A stretch of DNA of 5,086 nucleotides from Anaerolinea sp. (lineage in GTDB: Bacteria; Chloroflexota; Anaerolineae; Anaerolineales; Anaerolineaceae): NCBI GenBank assembly GCA_013824385.1, contig PNNU01000277.1, positions 1 through 5,086 of the forward strand, given 5' to 3'. Below the pieces are notes generated by a model. That model was not told the origin of the DNA. It ran no database searches and saw only the letters and a program-made list of their open reading frames with translations. Each line of letters starts with the position of its first letter. Positions within the stretch are counted from its first letter, which is position 1. Shown here piece by piece: positions 1 to 5,086 of this stretch. Position numbers and translations under genes: made by a program.

Positions 1-18
1 GGTGGGTTGTTGTGCATA

Positions 19-49
19 CACACTTTTTGTATCAGATATCGTATATATT
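19..49 (+). promoter_or_regulatory. Possible promoter upstream of the small ORF and zinc-ribbon gene
   Basis: The segment has a poor -35-like CACACT (19-24), then 17 nt, then TATATA (42-47), overlapping TATATT (44-49). A start point near 55 would lie just before the purine-rich stretch at 55-70 that precedes the ATG at 71. The imperfect palindrome TGTGCATACACA (11-22) overlaps the -35 region and could be an operator. The -35 match is weak and AT-rich DNA gives many such boxes, so this is tentative. It resembles the stronger promoter at 4787-4816. Confidence 0.25.
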
Positions 50-70
50 GTGAAAAGGAAAAGGGAAAAA

Positions 71-136
71 ATGACCAATAATCCCGCAATTTTTAGTGAC
101 TTTAATTTCATGATTCTCCACAGCTTTTTATTTTAG
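71..136 (+). CDS. Possible 21-residue small ORF or leader peptide
   Basis: An ATG at 71 opens 21 codons and ends at TAG 134-136. It is preceded by a purine-rich Shine-Dalgarno-like run (AAGGAAAAGGG, 55-65) at a workable distance, and by a possible -10 box at 42-49. The predicted peptide begins MTNNPAIF and ends HSFLF, with five phenylalanines in 21 residues. It has no recognisable domain. It stops 22 nt before the zinc-ribbon gene, so it could be an upstream leader ORF. There is no GC-rich hairpin after it to support attenuation. Phenylalanine codons are common in AT-rich DNA, so it may be chance. The ribosome-binding site is the main argument for it. Confidence 0.25.
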   Translation: MTNNPAIFSDFNFMILHSFLF

Positions 137-146
137 TAAATCTGAT

Positions 147-158
147 TATAATTCAAAT
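147..158 (+). promoter_or_regulatory. Consensus -10 box placed for a leaderless start
   Basis: A perfect TATAAT (147-152) lies 6 nt before the ATG at 159. Transcription normally begins about 7 nt after the last base of the -10 box, which puts +1 on the A of this ATG. No Shine-Dalgarno sequence precedes the start, which fits a leaderless message. The -35 region is poor (TTTTTA at 125-130 with a 16-nt spacer). The message might instead begin further upstream, near position 55. Confidence 0.4.
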
Positions 159-752
159 ATGGCACAACGAATCTATCACGGAAATTTCAGCAACACAGAC
201 CTCGCACAAGCACTTATGGCAGAATTTTCCAGAGGTAATTTGCGAGTTCAACATTTTTCGTCTGACGACACCATTGTCGTACAGATAGCTACTTCTCAAT
301 ACGCCAGCTCTGGTGGGTCTACTGCATTGAGTGTATCACTGCAAAATGTAGCGGATGGAGTAGCCGTCGAAATCGGAAAACAGGCCTGGTTTGGAATAGC
401 TGCCAGCCTTGGTGTTTCAACTATAGCCGCGCTTAGAAACCCTCTTTCGCTGCTAAATCGGTTGGATGATATCGCACAAGATATCGAATCAGTTCAATTA
501 ACTGAAAATGTATGGAATGTAATTGATATGACGGCCAGATCTTTAGGTTCAGGGTATCAGCTTTCTGATCGTTTAAATCGTTATATTTGTGATTTCTGCA
601 ACACCCCGAATCCAAAGGGTGAATCGACTTGCATCGCATGCGGTGCACCGCTGGGTGATATTCAACCTCTCACCTGCAACAAATGCGGATATGTGGTCCA
701 CAGAAATGAATCCAATTGTGTTAATTGTGGAGCTCCTCTGGCAACTGCCTAG
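159..752 (+). CDS. Uncharacterised protein with C-terminal double zinc ribbon
   Basis: This 197-residue protein has a globular N-terminal part (about 1-140) that I do not recognise as a named domain. It is followed by two matching zinc ribbons: Cys144/147 with Cys158/161, and Cys173/176 with Cys187/190. Each is CxxC-x10-CxxC ending in CGAPL, so each should bind one structural Zn2+. Ribbons of this type usually mediate protein or nucleic-acid contacts; that role is inferred here. The N-terminal part has a stretch of small and hydrophobic residues (about 76-92) that is short for a membrane helix, and there is no signal peptide, so a cytoplasmic location is likely. From memory, similar proteins occur in Anaerolineae genomes annotated only as zinc-ribbon proteins. 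The ATG at 159 is chosen because it follows a TATAAT box at leaderless spacing. The next ATG, at 216, lacks a ribosome-binding site. The gene ends 25 nt before the DegV gene, so they are probably cotranscribed. Confidence 0.85.
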   Translation: MAQRIYHGNFSNTDLAQALMAEFSRGNLRVQHFSSDDTIVVQIATSQYASSGGSTALSVSLQNVADGVAVEIGKQAWFGIAASLGVSTIAALRNPLSLLNRLDDIAQDIESVQLTENVWNVIDMTARSLGSGYQLSDRLNRYICDFCNTPNPKGESTCIACGAPLGDIQPLTCNKCGYVVHRNESNCVNCGAPLATA

Positions 753-763
753 ATACAACGAAT

Positions 764-768
764 GGGAG
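764..768 (+). promoter_or_regulatory. Ribosome-binding site fixing the DegV-family start
   Basis: GGGAG lies 9 nt before the ATG at 778. The same frame stays open upstream through the zinc-ribbon gene, so this site, together with the family's usual N-terminus starting just after it, decides the start. Confidence 0.6.
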
Positions 769-777
769 ATTACGATT

Positions 778-1614
778 ATGATTAAGATATTGGCAGATAC
801 TACTTCAACCCTATCGGTTGATGAAGCAAAAAGTTTGGGAGTCTACTATTTACCTCAAATTATTGTTTTTGGCGATAAATCATATCGGGATGATAATGAA
901 ATTTCAACGGTTGAGTTCTTAGATAAATTACGTAAATCCACGACACTTCCAAAGACCGCTGCGCCGCCACCTGCTTTATATACACCAATTTTCGAAGAGA
1001 TCATAAAGAATGGGGATTCTGCCCTTGTATTAACCCCATCAGCCAAAGTAAGTGGAACTTATCGCAGCGCAACTGTGGCAGCACAAGACTTTCCTAACGC
1101 TGATATTACGGTAATCGACACCAATTTAATTGGCCCAGGTTTTGGCGCTATCGTGAGATTATCCGTTGAATGGATCAAGCAAGGTGTCTCAATTGAAGAG
1201 ATATCAAAGCGAATTGCTGATTACAGCAGTCGATCAGTTATCTATCTTTATGTCGATACCCTTGAATATCTTCATAAAGGCGGGCGCATTGGTGCAGCCA
1301 AAGCACTGGCGGGTTCAGTCTTGCAAATAAAACCAATCCTCTTATTTAAAGATGGACAAATTAACCAATTTGAAAGTCAACGTACTAAAAAACGCGCTCT
1401 TGCAAGAATTATTGAACTGGTGCAGCAAGAATGTCCTGCCTCACCTGATTCTCACCTGGCGATTCTTGAAGCTGATGCAATGGAAGACGCGTTGGAATTA
1501 AGAACTGCATTTTCAGCCGCTTTGAATATTAGTGATATTCAAATTTGTGATTTACCACCAGCTATTATCGTCCATGCAGGACCAGGCGTATTGGCTGCCA
1601 GCTTTTTCAAATAA
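778..1614 (+). CDS. DegV family protein (FakB-like fatty-acid-binding protein)
   Basis: The 278-residue product matches the usual DegV length (about 280) and shows the family signatures in order. These are the N-terminal strand and ADTTSTL (6-12), a PKTAAP segment (58-63) where the family usually has TSQP, the VSGTYRSA loop (91-98), VIDTNL, then VDTLEYLHKGGRIG and IKPILLFKDG, and a C-terminal HAGPG (266-270). In characterised FakB proteins a Thr, a Ser and a C-terminal His contact the fatty-acid carboxylate; here Thr60, Ser92 and His266 are the likely equivalents. FakB proteins present a bound fatty acid to the kinase FakA, which makes acyl-phosphate for phospholipid synthesis. No FakA gene is in the window, so this exact role is inferred. 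The protein should be cytosolic. The frame is open further upstream, but the ATG at 778 has a good ribosome-binding site and gives the canonical N-terminus. It lies 25 nt after the zinc-ribbon gene and 28 nt before the pseudouridine synthase. Confidence 0.93.
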   Translation: MIKILADTTSTLSVDEAKSLGVYYLPQIIVFGDKSYRDDNEISTVEFLDKLRKSTTLPKTAAPPPALYTPIFEEIIKNGDSALVLTPSAKVSGTYRSATVAAQDFPNADITVIDTNLIGPGFGAIVRLSVEWIKQGVSIEEISKRIADYSSRSVIYLYVDTLEYLHKGGRIGAAKALAGSVLQIKPILLFKDGQINQFESQRTKKRALARIIELVQQECPASPDSHLAILEADAMEDALELRTAFSAALNISDIQICDLPPAIIVHAGPGVLAASFFK

Positions 1615-1642
1615 TTATTACTTTTTGAATTCTTCTAAATTA

Positions 1643-2299
1643 ATGGATATCCTCTATCAGGACGATTCACTCATTGTTGTTAATAAACCTGCAGGTTTAC
1701 TAACCATACGTGATGGTTACAATCCTGATTTGCCAACAGTAAAAACCATTTTAGAAGAAGATTTTGGCCGCTGCTGGATAGTCCACCGCCTGGATAAGGA
1801 AACCAGTGGCGTTCTAATTATTGCGAAAAATGAAACGGCACATCGACTCATAAATCTTGCTTTTCAAAATCATGAAATAAATAAAATCTATCACGCCATT
1901 GTTTTGGGAGTGCCTTCTGAAAATGAATATATCCTCAACCTTCCACTCAGAATTGATGGCGATCGAAAACATCGCACCGTGGTTGATTTCGAAAATGGCA
2001 AACCGGCAATTTCATCAGTTTCAATAATCACAGTATTTGAATATTACTCGTTGGTATCAATTAAGCCGGAAACTGGCTATACGCATCAAATTCGTGCCCA
2101 TCTGGCTTATTCAGGCTATCCCATTCTCGGTGACAAGTTATATCAAAAACCTAATTCCAACCAGACTGATCTGATCTCCCGAACTGCCCTGCACGCTTAT
2201 CAGATTACTTTCATTCACCCTTTATCCAATTCACCGGTGACGATACAAGCCGAATATCCAGAAGATTTTAGACTTGCTCTTTCGAACTTAGCGAAATAA
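1643..2299 (+). CDS. RluA-family RNA pseudouridine synthase
   Basis: This 218-residue protein isomerises specific uridines in rRNA or tRNA to pseudouridine. It begins with the family's DDSLIVVNKPAGLL (7-20). It carries the catalytic motif HRLDKETSG (48-56) with Asp51 as the expected nucleophile, then NKIYHAIVLG (80-89), GKPAISS, and the C-terminal THQIRAHLAYSGYPILGD (147-164). It has no S4 RNA-binding domain, and its length is close to E. coli RluA (219 residues), so it is a minimal member; the target uridine cannot be deduced. The family's usual GRTHQIR reads GYTHQIR here (Tyr146). The frame stays open upstream to an ATG at 1532 inside the DegV gene. I chose ATG 1643 because the family homology starts there and the longer forms add residues with no family match. 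No Shine-Dalgarno sequence is visible, so translation may depend on the upstream gene. Its stop codon overlaps the terminator stem. Confidence 0.92.
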   Translation: MDILYQDDSLIVVNKPAGLLTIRDGYNPDLPTVKTILEEDFGRCWIVHRLDKETSGVLIIAKNETAHRLINLAFQNHEINKIYHAIVLGVPSENEYILNLPLRIDGDRKHRTVVDFENGKPAISSVSIITVFEYYSLVSIKPETGYTHQIRAHLAYSGYPILGDKLYQKPNSNQTDLISRTALHAYQITFIHPLSNSPVTIQAEYPEDFRLALSNLAK

Positions 2300-2333
2300 A
2301 AAAGAATCCGGAACAAAATCCGGATTCTTTTTT
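2298..2333. terminator. Bidirectional intrinsic terminator between convergent genes
   Basis: A perfect stem of about 15 bp (2298-2312 with 2319-2333), with core GAATCCGG/CCGGATTC, closes a loop of about 6 nt. The right arm ends in six Ts and the left arm starts with six As, so either strand gives a hairpin followed by a U-tract. A second run of Ts follows at 2340-2345. It can end the rightward transcript from the pseudouridine synthase, whose TAA contributes two stem bases. It can also end the leftward hppA transcript, whose stop lies 14 nt away. Confidence 0.9.
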
Positions 2334-2347
2334 CAATTCTTTTTTGT

Positions 2348-4645
2348 CTAGATAATTACTGCTTTTTTCTTGCTTCCAGCAATTGCCCAGACGATAGCAG
2401 CCAGCAAAACGGCAACCACGATCCATTTGTATGGACTTTCTACGTAATTGACGATCACAGGTGCAGCAATAAGGCTGACCAGGTTGACCACTTTAATCAT
2501 TGGATTAAGTGCAGGTCCAGCAGTATCTTTCAGAGGATCTCCGACGGTATCACCAACAACAGCAGCTTTGTGTCGTTCAGAACCCTTGCCCGTGTTGGCA
2601 ACGAGGTCTCTGGGTTGATCTTCAACGCTTTTCTTAGCGTTATCCCATGCACCACCGGTATTGGCCATGAAGACTGCCAATAATTGTCCGCTAACGATAA
2701 CACCAGCGAGGAAACCACCGAGAGCTTCAACACCAAAGACTAATCCAACGAGGAGAGGCATCAAAACAGCGATGGTAGCCATTGGGATTAATTCTTTTTG
2801 TGATGAAACAGTTGAAATAGCAACAACCTCGGCATAATCTGGTTTTTTGGTGCCTTCCATGATGCCGGGAATCTTGAATTGACGTCTAACTTCTTCGACA
2901 ATCTTCATGGCAGCACGACTAACCGATTTAATGGATAGTGAGCTAATCAACCATGGCAAAGCAGCACCGAGCAGCAAACCAATAAATACTGTTGGTTCTG
3001 CTACATTGATGCCTTCAAGTATTTTGACGTTTGCTACTTCTTGCACTTTCTTAACGTCTGTAATGTAAGATGAGAATAAACTAACAGCCGCGATTACCGC
3101 GGATGCAATTGCAACGCCTTTGGTAATGGCTTTGGTAGTGTTACCCACTGCATCGAGGTCAGCCATTGTCTGGCGTGCTTTGAGAGTATTTTCGTCAGTT
3201 TGATCATGCCACGCCATCTCACCAATGCCGTTGGCATTATCAGAGATCGGTCCAAAGGAGTCCATGGCAACGTTATTACCAGTGTGGCTGAGCATACCGA
3301 TGCCAACCATGGCGATACCATAGATGATAAATAAAGGTTGACCCACATAGATAAGAGTTGCAAAGAAGAAAGCAACTGCAAGAACCATTAGTGCCCAAAC
3401 ACTGGATTCCATACCAATAGACAAACCAGAAAGGATAGTAGTGGCTGAACCCGTTTTGGTTGAGTCTACAATCTCTTTAACAGGAGAGTATTTGGTTGAA
3501 GTGAAGTAAGAAGTGAGTGGGTTGAAAGCAACAGCCAGTGCAACACCAATGGTTGTGAGGACTGCGAGTTTCCATCCATCAGGTCCGCCTACATATAGCA
3601 AACCAACGATGAAGGACCAAATCACAGTATTTACACTTGATACTTCATACGATCTGAACATGGATTCTTCAGCATCGTGTGCACGCATGAATTTGATTGG
3701 GAATTTTTCCCAAATGGGAACAGTGAAGGTGCCAAGAATTGAGCTGATCACACCAATACCACGGATGATCAATGGGTAAACAATCCATTTTAAGCTATGC
3801 GTAGGATCCTGGCTCATGAGTGCCAAGCCCAAAATCAAAGCAGATACGATGGTAACTTCATAGCTTTCAAAGATATCAGCGGCCATACCAGCGCAATCAC
3901 CGACGTTGTCACCGACAAGGTCGGCAATCACGGCTGCGTTACGAGGATCGTCTTCAGGGATATCTTTTTCAACTTTACCAACGAGGTCGGCGCCTACATC
4001 AGCTGCCTTGGTGTAGATGCCACCACCAACACGCATGAATAATGCGAGCAGTGTGCCACCAAAACCAAAGCCCAACAAAGCATCAGGGGAGGCTTTACCG
4101 AAAATAATGAAGATGAGAGTACCACCCAGAAGACCTAAACCATCAGTGAGCATACCGGTGTATGTGCCGGCATAATATGCAATTGATAGGGCTTCGTTGA
4201 ATTCTCGTTTTGCAGCTGAAGCAGACCGAACACTAGCCTGAATAGCCATGCGCATTCCGAGTTGACCAACAATCAACGAAAAAGATGCGCCCAGTACAAA
4301 CGCAAGTGAACGACCAATGGCGATGATTAGCTTTGTATTAACTGGGAATTCCGCTGAGGCTTCTGCGGTTGGCGTAACCACGTAAACAGAGAGAAACATA
4401 GCAATGAATAAGATACCTACAGCAGGTAAGATCGTTTTCAATTGTTTCGAGAGATAGCTTTCCGCACCAACACGGATTGCATCCCAAACTTCTTGCATTT
4501 TCTCTGTACCTTTGTCCTTTTTCATGACCGAGTTTCTCAGTAACCAGGCGTACACCAGACTGATGAAAGCGACCACGAGGACACCGATGATGGCTATCTG
4601 TTCAAAACCATTTAATCCGTGCTTTGCAAGACCTAAAATATTCAT
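2348..4645 (-). CDS. hppA: Membrane-bound K+-independent H+-pumping pyrophosphatase
   Basis: The 765-residue integral membrane enzyme hydrolyses PPi and pumps protons across the cytoplasmic membrane. The length fits the family (about 660-800), with many hydrophobic helices from residue 15 to 757. Signature motifs are all present: DVGADLVGKVE (216-226) followed by PEDDPRNAA, GDNVGDCAGMAADIFE (245-260), SFGPISDNANGIGEM, GGAWDNAKK (664-672) and GDTVGDPLKDTAGP (698-711). These supply the Asp, Asn and Lys residues that bind Mg2+-PPi. The GNTTKAIT motif (501-508) has Lys505 and Thr508. The family's known K+-dependence switch has Ala and Gly at these positions in K+-dependent enzymes and Lys and Thr in K+-independent ones. 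Since known Na+-pumping members are K+-dependent, proton pumping is inferred. The ATG is fixed by a strong Shine-Dalgarno sequence. The gene is monocistronic as far as seen and converges on the shared terminator. It is intact, with no frameshift. Confidence 0.97.
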   Translation of the reverse strand: MNILGLAKHGLNGFEQIAIIGVLVVAFISLVYAWLLRNSVMKKDKGTEKMQEVWDAIRVGAESYLSKQLKTILPAVGILFIAMFLSVYVVTPTAEASAEFPVNTKLIIAIGRSLAFVLGASFSLIVGQLGMRMAIQASVRSASAAKREFNEALSIAYYAGTYTGMLTDGLGLLGGTLIFIIFGKASPDALLGFGFGGTLLALFMRVGGGIYTKAADVGADLVGKVEKDIPEDDPRNAAVIADLVGDNVGDCAGMAADIFESYEVTIVSALILGLALMSQDPTHSLKWIVYPLIIRGIGVISSILGTFTVPIWEKFPIKFMRAHDAEESMFRSYEVSSVNTVIWSFIVGLLYVGGPDGWKLAVLTTIGVALAVAFNPLTSYFTSTKYSPVKEIVDSTKTGSATTILSGLSIGMESSVWALMVLAVAFFFATLIYVGQPLFIIYGIAMVGIGMLSHTGNNVAMDSFGPISDNANGIGEMAWHDQTDENTLKARQTMADLDAVGNTTKAITKGVAIASAVIAAVSLFSSYITDVKKVQEVANVKILEGINVAEPTVFIGLLLGAALPWLISSLSIKSVSRAAMKIVEEVRRQFKIPGIMEGTKKPDYAEVVAISTVSSQKELIPMATIAVLMPLLVGLVFGVEALGGFLAGVIVSGQLLAVFMANTGGAWDNAKKSVEDQPRDLVANTGKGSERHKAAVVGDTVGDPLKDTAGPALNPMIKVVNLVSLIAAPVIVNYVESPYKWIVVAVLLAAIVWAIAGSKKKAVII

Positions 4646-4648
4646 TGC

Positions 4649-4656
4649 TCCTCCTC
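4649..4656 (-). promoter_or_regulatory. Strong Shine-Dalgarno sequence of hppA
   Basis: Read on the minus strand this is GAGGAGGA, containing AGGAGG four nt before the ATG. It is the strongest ribosome-binding site in the window, which fits an abundant membrane enzyme. Confidence 0.85.
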
Positions 4657-4713
4657 AAAAATTTTTTATATGCCTGATTTCTCAAACATTTGGAATTTAA
4701 ACATTAAGCTTTG

Positions 4714-4741
4714 ATTTTACCTCTTTTCTGTTGTAAGTAAA
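4714..4741 (-). promoter_or_regulatory. Probable hppA promoter
   Basis: Read on the minus strand, TTTACT (complement of 4736-4741), a 16-nt spacer and TAAAAT (complement of 4714-4719) match the sigma-70 consensus at 4/6 and 5/6 positions. The start point would be near 4708, giving a leader of about 60 nt that contains the Shine-Dalgarno sequence. The region is AT-rich and offers other -10-like boxes, including the palindrome at 4771-4782. Confidence 0.35.
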
Positions 4742-4786
4742 GACGAACGACATTTATTAATATTACATTAGATTATATAATCCTTA

Positions 4787-4816
4787 TTGACTTTTGTATT
4801 CAATTTAGTGTATATT
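4787..4816 (+). promoter_or_regulatory. Good sigma-70-type promoter facing right
   Basis: TTGACT (4787-4792, 5/6) is followed by an 18-nt spacer and TATATT (4811-4816, 5/6). This is the best promoter match in the window. The predicted start is near 4823. No gene follows directly; an intrinsic terminator comes first. Confidence 0.55.
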
Positions 4817-4822
4817 GTTATG

Positions 4823-4870
4823 CGGTCATTTTTGTGCCAAAGACATAGCGGAAGCCCTCTTCCGCTTTTT
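4823..4870 (+). ncRNA. Candidate short RNA or attenuated leader
   Basis: The predicted transcript runs from the promoter at 4787-4816 to the terminator at 4847-4870, about 48 nt with no translatable gene. It could be a small RNA in its own right. It could also be a leader whose readthrough controls the response-regulator-like gene at 5010. It matches no RNA family that I recognise. The call rests only on promoter and terminator placement. Confidence 0.25.
4847..4870 (+). terminator. Intrinsic terminator after the orphan promoter
   Basis: A perfect 8-bp stem AGCGGAAG/CTTCCGCT (4847-4854 with 4859-4866) with a CCCT loop is followed by TTTTT (4866-4870). The U-tract lies on the plus strand only. 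It is too far from any upstream rightward gene to serve one in this window, since hppA runs leftward. Confidence 0.75.
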
Positions 4871-4892
4871 GTTCGCCTGCTTAATAGTGTGT

Positions 4893-4918
4893 ATACAATA
4901 ACAATCCTGCTATTGTAT
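4893..4918. repeat. Perfect inverted repeat, possible operator
   Basis: ATACAATA (4893-4900) and TATTGTAT (4911-4918) are exact reverse complements separated by 10 nt. The centres are 18 bp apart, close to two helical turns, as for a dimeric regulator. The right arm overlaps a possible -35 element of the gene at 5010. An AT-only hairpin with no U-tract makes a terminator unlikely. Confidence 0.4.
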
Positions 4919-4941
4919 TTCTAATAAATTTTGTGTATTCT
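4913..4941 (+). promoter_or_regulatory. Weak candidate promoter for the response-regulator-like gene
   Basis: TTGTAT (4913-4918), a 17-nt spacer and TATTCT (4936-4941) give a 3/6 and 4/6 match. The predicted start near 4948 leaves a leader of about 60 nt. It overlaps the right arm of the inverted repeat, so binding there could block it. Readthrough from the promoter at 4787 is the alternative source of this message. Confidence 0.2.
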
Positions 4942-4992
4942 AAATTTGCGAAGACGTTGTTTGATCTTGATTTCGAACATACACTTCCAGCT

Positions 4993-4997
4993 AAGGA
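4993..4997 (+). promoter_or_regulatory. Ribosome-binding site of the right-hand gene
   Basis: AAGGA lies 12 nt before the ATG at 5010, a rather long spacing. An in-frame TAA at 5004-5006 excludes any earlier start. Confidence 0.45.
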
Positions 4998-5009
4998 CTT
5001 TGATAATTA

Positions 5010-5086
5010 ATGGACAACCCAATAATCAATATAGTTGAAGATGATGATGAAGAATATACTGCGATTGCCAGGTTAATTGAACTTGG
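5010..5086 (+). CDS. Response regulator receiver-like protein, 5' part only
   Basis: Only 25 complete codons are present before the window ends. They read MDNPIINIVEDDDEEY and continue TAIARLIEL. A hydrophobic first strand (INIV) followed by an acidic cluster (Glu10, Asp11, Asp12) is typical of the start of CheY-like receiver domains, where these acids bind Mg2+ beside the phosphorylated aspartate. The phosphoacceptor Asp, the switch residues and any output domain lie beyond the window, so the type of regulator is unknown. A two-component or single-receiver role is inferred from this short stretch. An in-frame stop at 5004-5006 and an AAGGA upstream support this start. Confidence 0.6.
   Translation, partial: MDNPIINIVEDDDEEYTAIARLIEL

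Larger units (their letters stand above)
4646..5009. other. 364-nt AT-rich intergenic region
   Basis: This region separates the divergent hppA and response-regulator-like genes. On the minus strand it carries the hppA ribosome-binding site and a probable promoter. On the plus strand it carries a good promoter (4787-4816), an intrinsic terminator (4847-4870), an 8-bp inverted repeat (4893-4918), a weaker promoter candidate and the ribosome-binding site of the right-hand gene. A 12-bp palindrome, GATTATATAATC (4771-4782), gives a TATAAT on both strands, but neither has a good -35 partner. I see no convincing protein gene or tRNA here. Confidence 0.8.

Noticed and set aside
433..758. Minus-strand open frames opposite the zinc-ribbon gene
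   Set aside because: They lie opposite a well-supported gene, show no domain and have no ribosome-binding site.
589..777. Extension of the DegV frame upstream by 63 codons
   Set aside because: It overlaps the zinc-ribbon gene out of frame, has no family similarity, and the ATG at 778 has a good ribosome-binding site.
1532..1642. Extension of the pseudouridine synthase frame into the DegV gene
   Set aside because: The extra residues do not resemble the family, and the conserved N-terminus begins just after the ATG at 1643.
3094..4042. Small open frames on both strands within hppA
   Set aside because: They are shadows of the strongly conserved hppA coding sequence, with no ribosome-binding sites or recognisable proteins.
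4771..4782. Palindrome GATTATATAATC as a divergent promoter
   Set aside because: It gives TATAAT on both strands, but no adequate -35 lies at a normal spacing on either. Such palindromes are easy to find in AT-rich DNA.
4820..4924. 34-codon ORF with a hydrophobic C-terminal end, spanning the terminator hairpin
   Set aside because: It has no Shine-Dalgarno sequence, its ATG lies upstream of the predicted start point (about 4823), and the terminator hairpin lies inside it.

Overview
This is a moderately AT-rich bacterial window in which every open frame reads with the standard bacterial code. The protein content suggests an anaerobic or facultative member of the Chloroflexota, most like Anaerolineae. 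The reasons are a DegV-family lipid-binding protein, a large membrane pyrophosphatase, and a small protein with a two-zinc-ribbon tail of a style I associate with that phylum. This placement rests on recalled family resemblance, not on a search.

Left part (1-2333, + strand). A short upstream region holds a possible promoter and a very small possible ORF. It is followed by three closely packed co-directional genes. They are an uncharacterised protein ending in two CxxC-x10-CxxC zinc ribbons (159-752), a DegV/FakB-like fatty-acid-binding protein (778-1614) and an RluA-type RNA pseudouridine synthase (1643-2299). The gaps are only 25 and 28 nt, so they probably form one transcription unit. It ends in a long, symmetrical intrinsic terminator at 2298-2333. 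The first gene has a TATAAT box 6 nt before its ATG and no Shine-Dalgarno sequence, the arrangement expected of a leaderless mRNA.

Middle (2348-4645, - strand). A complete 765-residue membrane-bound, ion-pumping pyrophosphatase (hppA) converges on the same terminator. Its GNTTKAIT motif has the lysine and threonine typical of the K+-independent, H+-pumping subclass. It would convert PPi from biosynthesis, including RNA and lipid synthesis, into proton-motive force.

Right part (4646-5086). A 364-nt AT-rich intergenic region lies between hppA and a rightward gene cut by the window end. It holds a plausible hppA promoter and strong Shine-Dalgarno sequence on the minus strand. On the plus strand it holds a good promoter followed about 25 nt later by an intrinsic terminator with no gene between them, which may be a small RNA or an attenuated leader. 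Further on is a perfect 8-bp inverted repeat. The cut gene begins like a CheY-type response regulator.

Most of the window is conserved housekeeping content. I see no CRISPR array, mobile element, tRNA or rRNA, and no convincing new multigene system. The less explained parts are the zinc-ribbon protein with its leaderless start and the promoter-terminator unit at 4787-4870.
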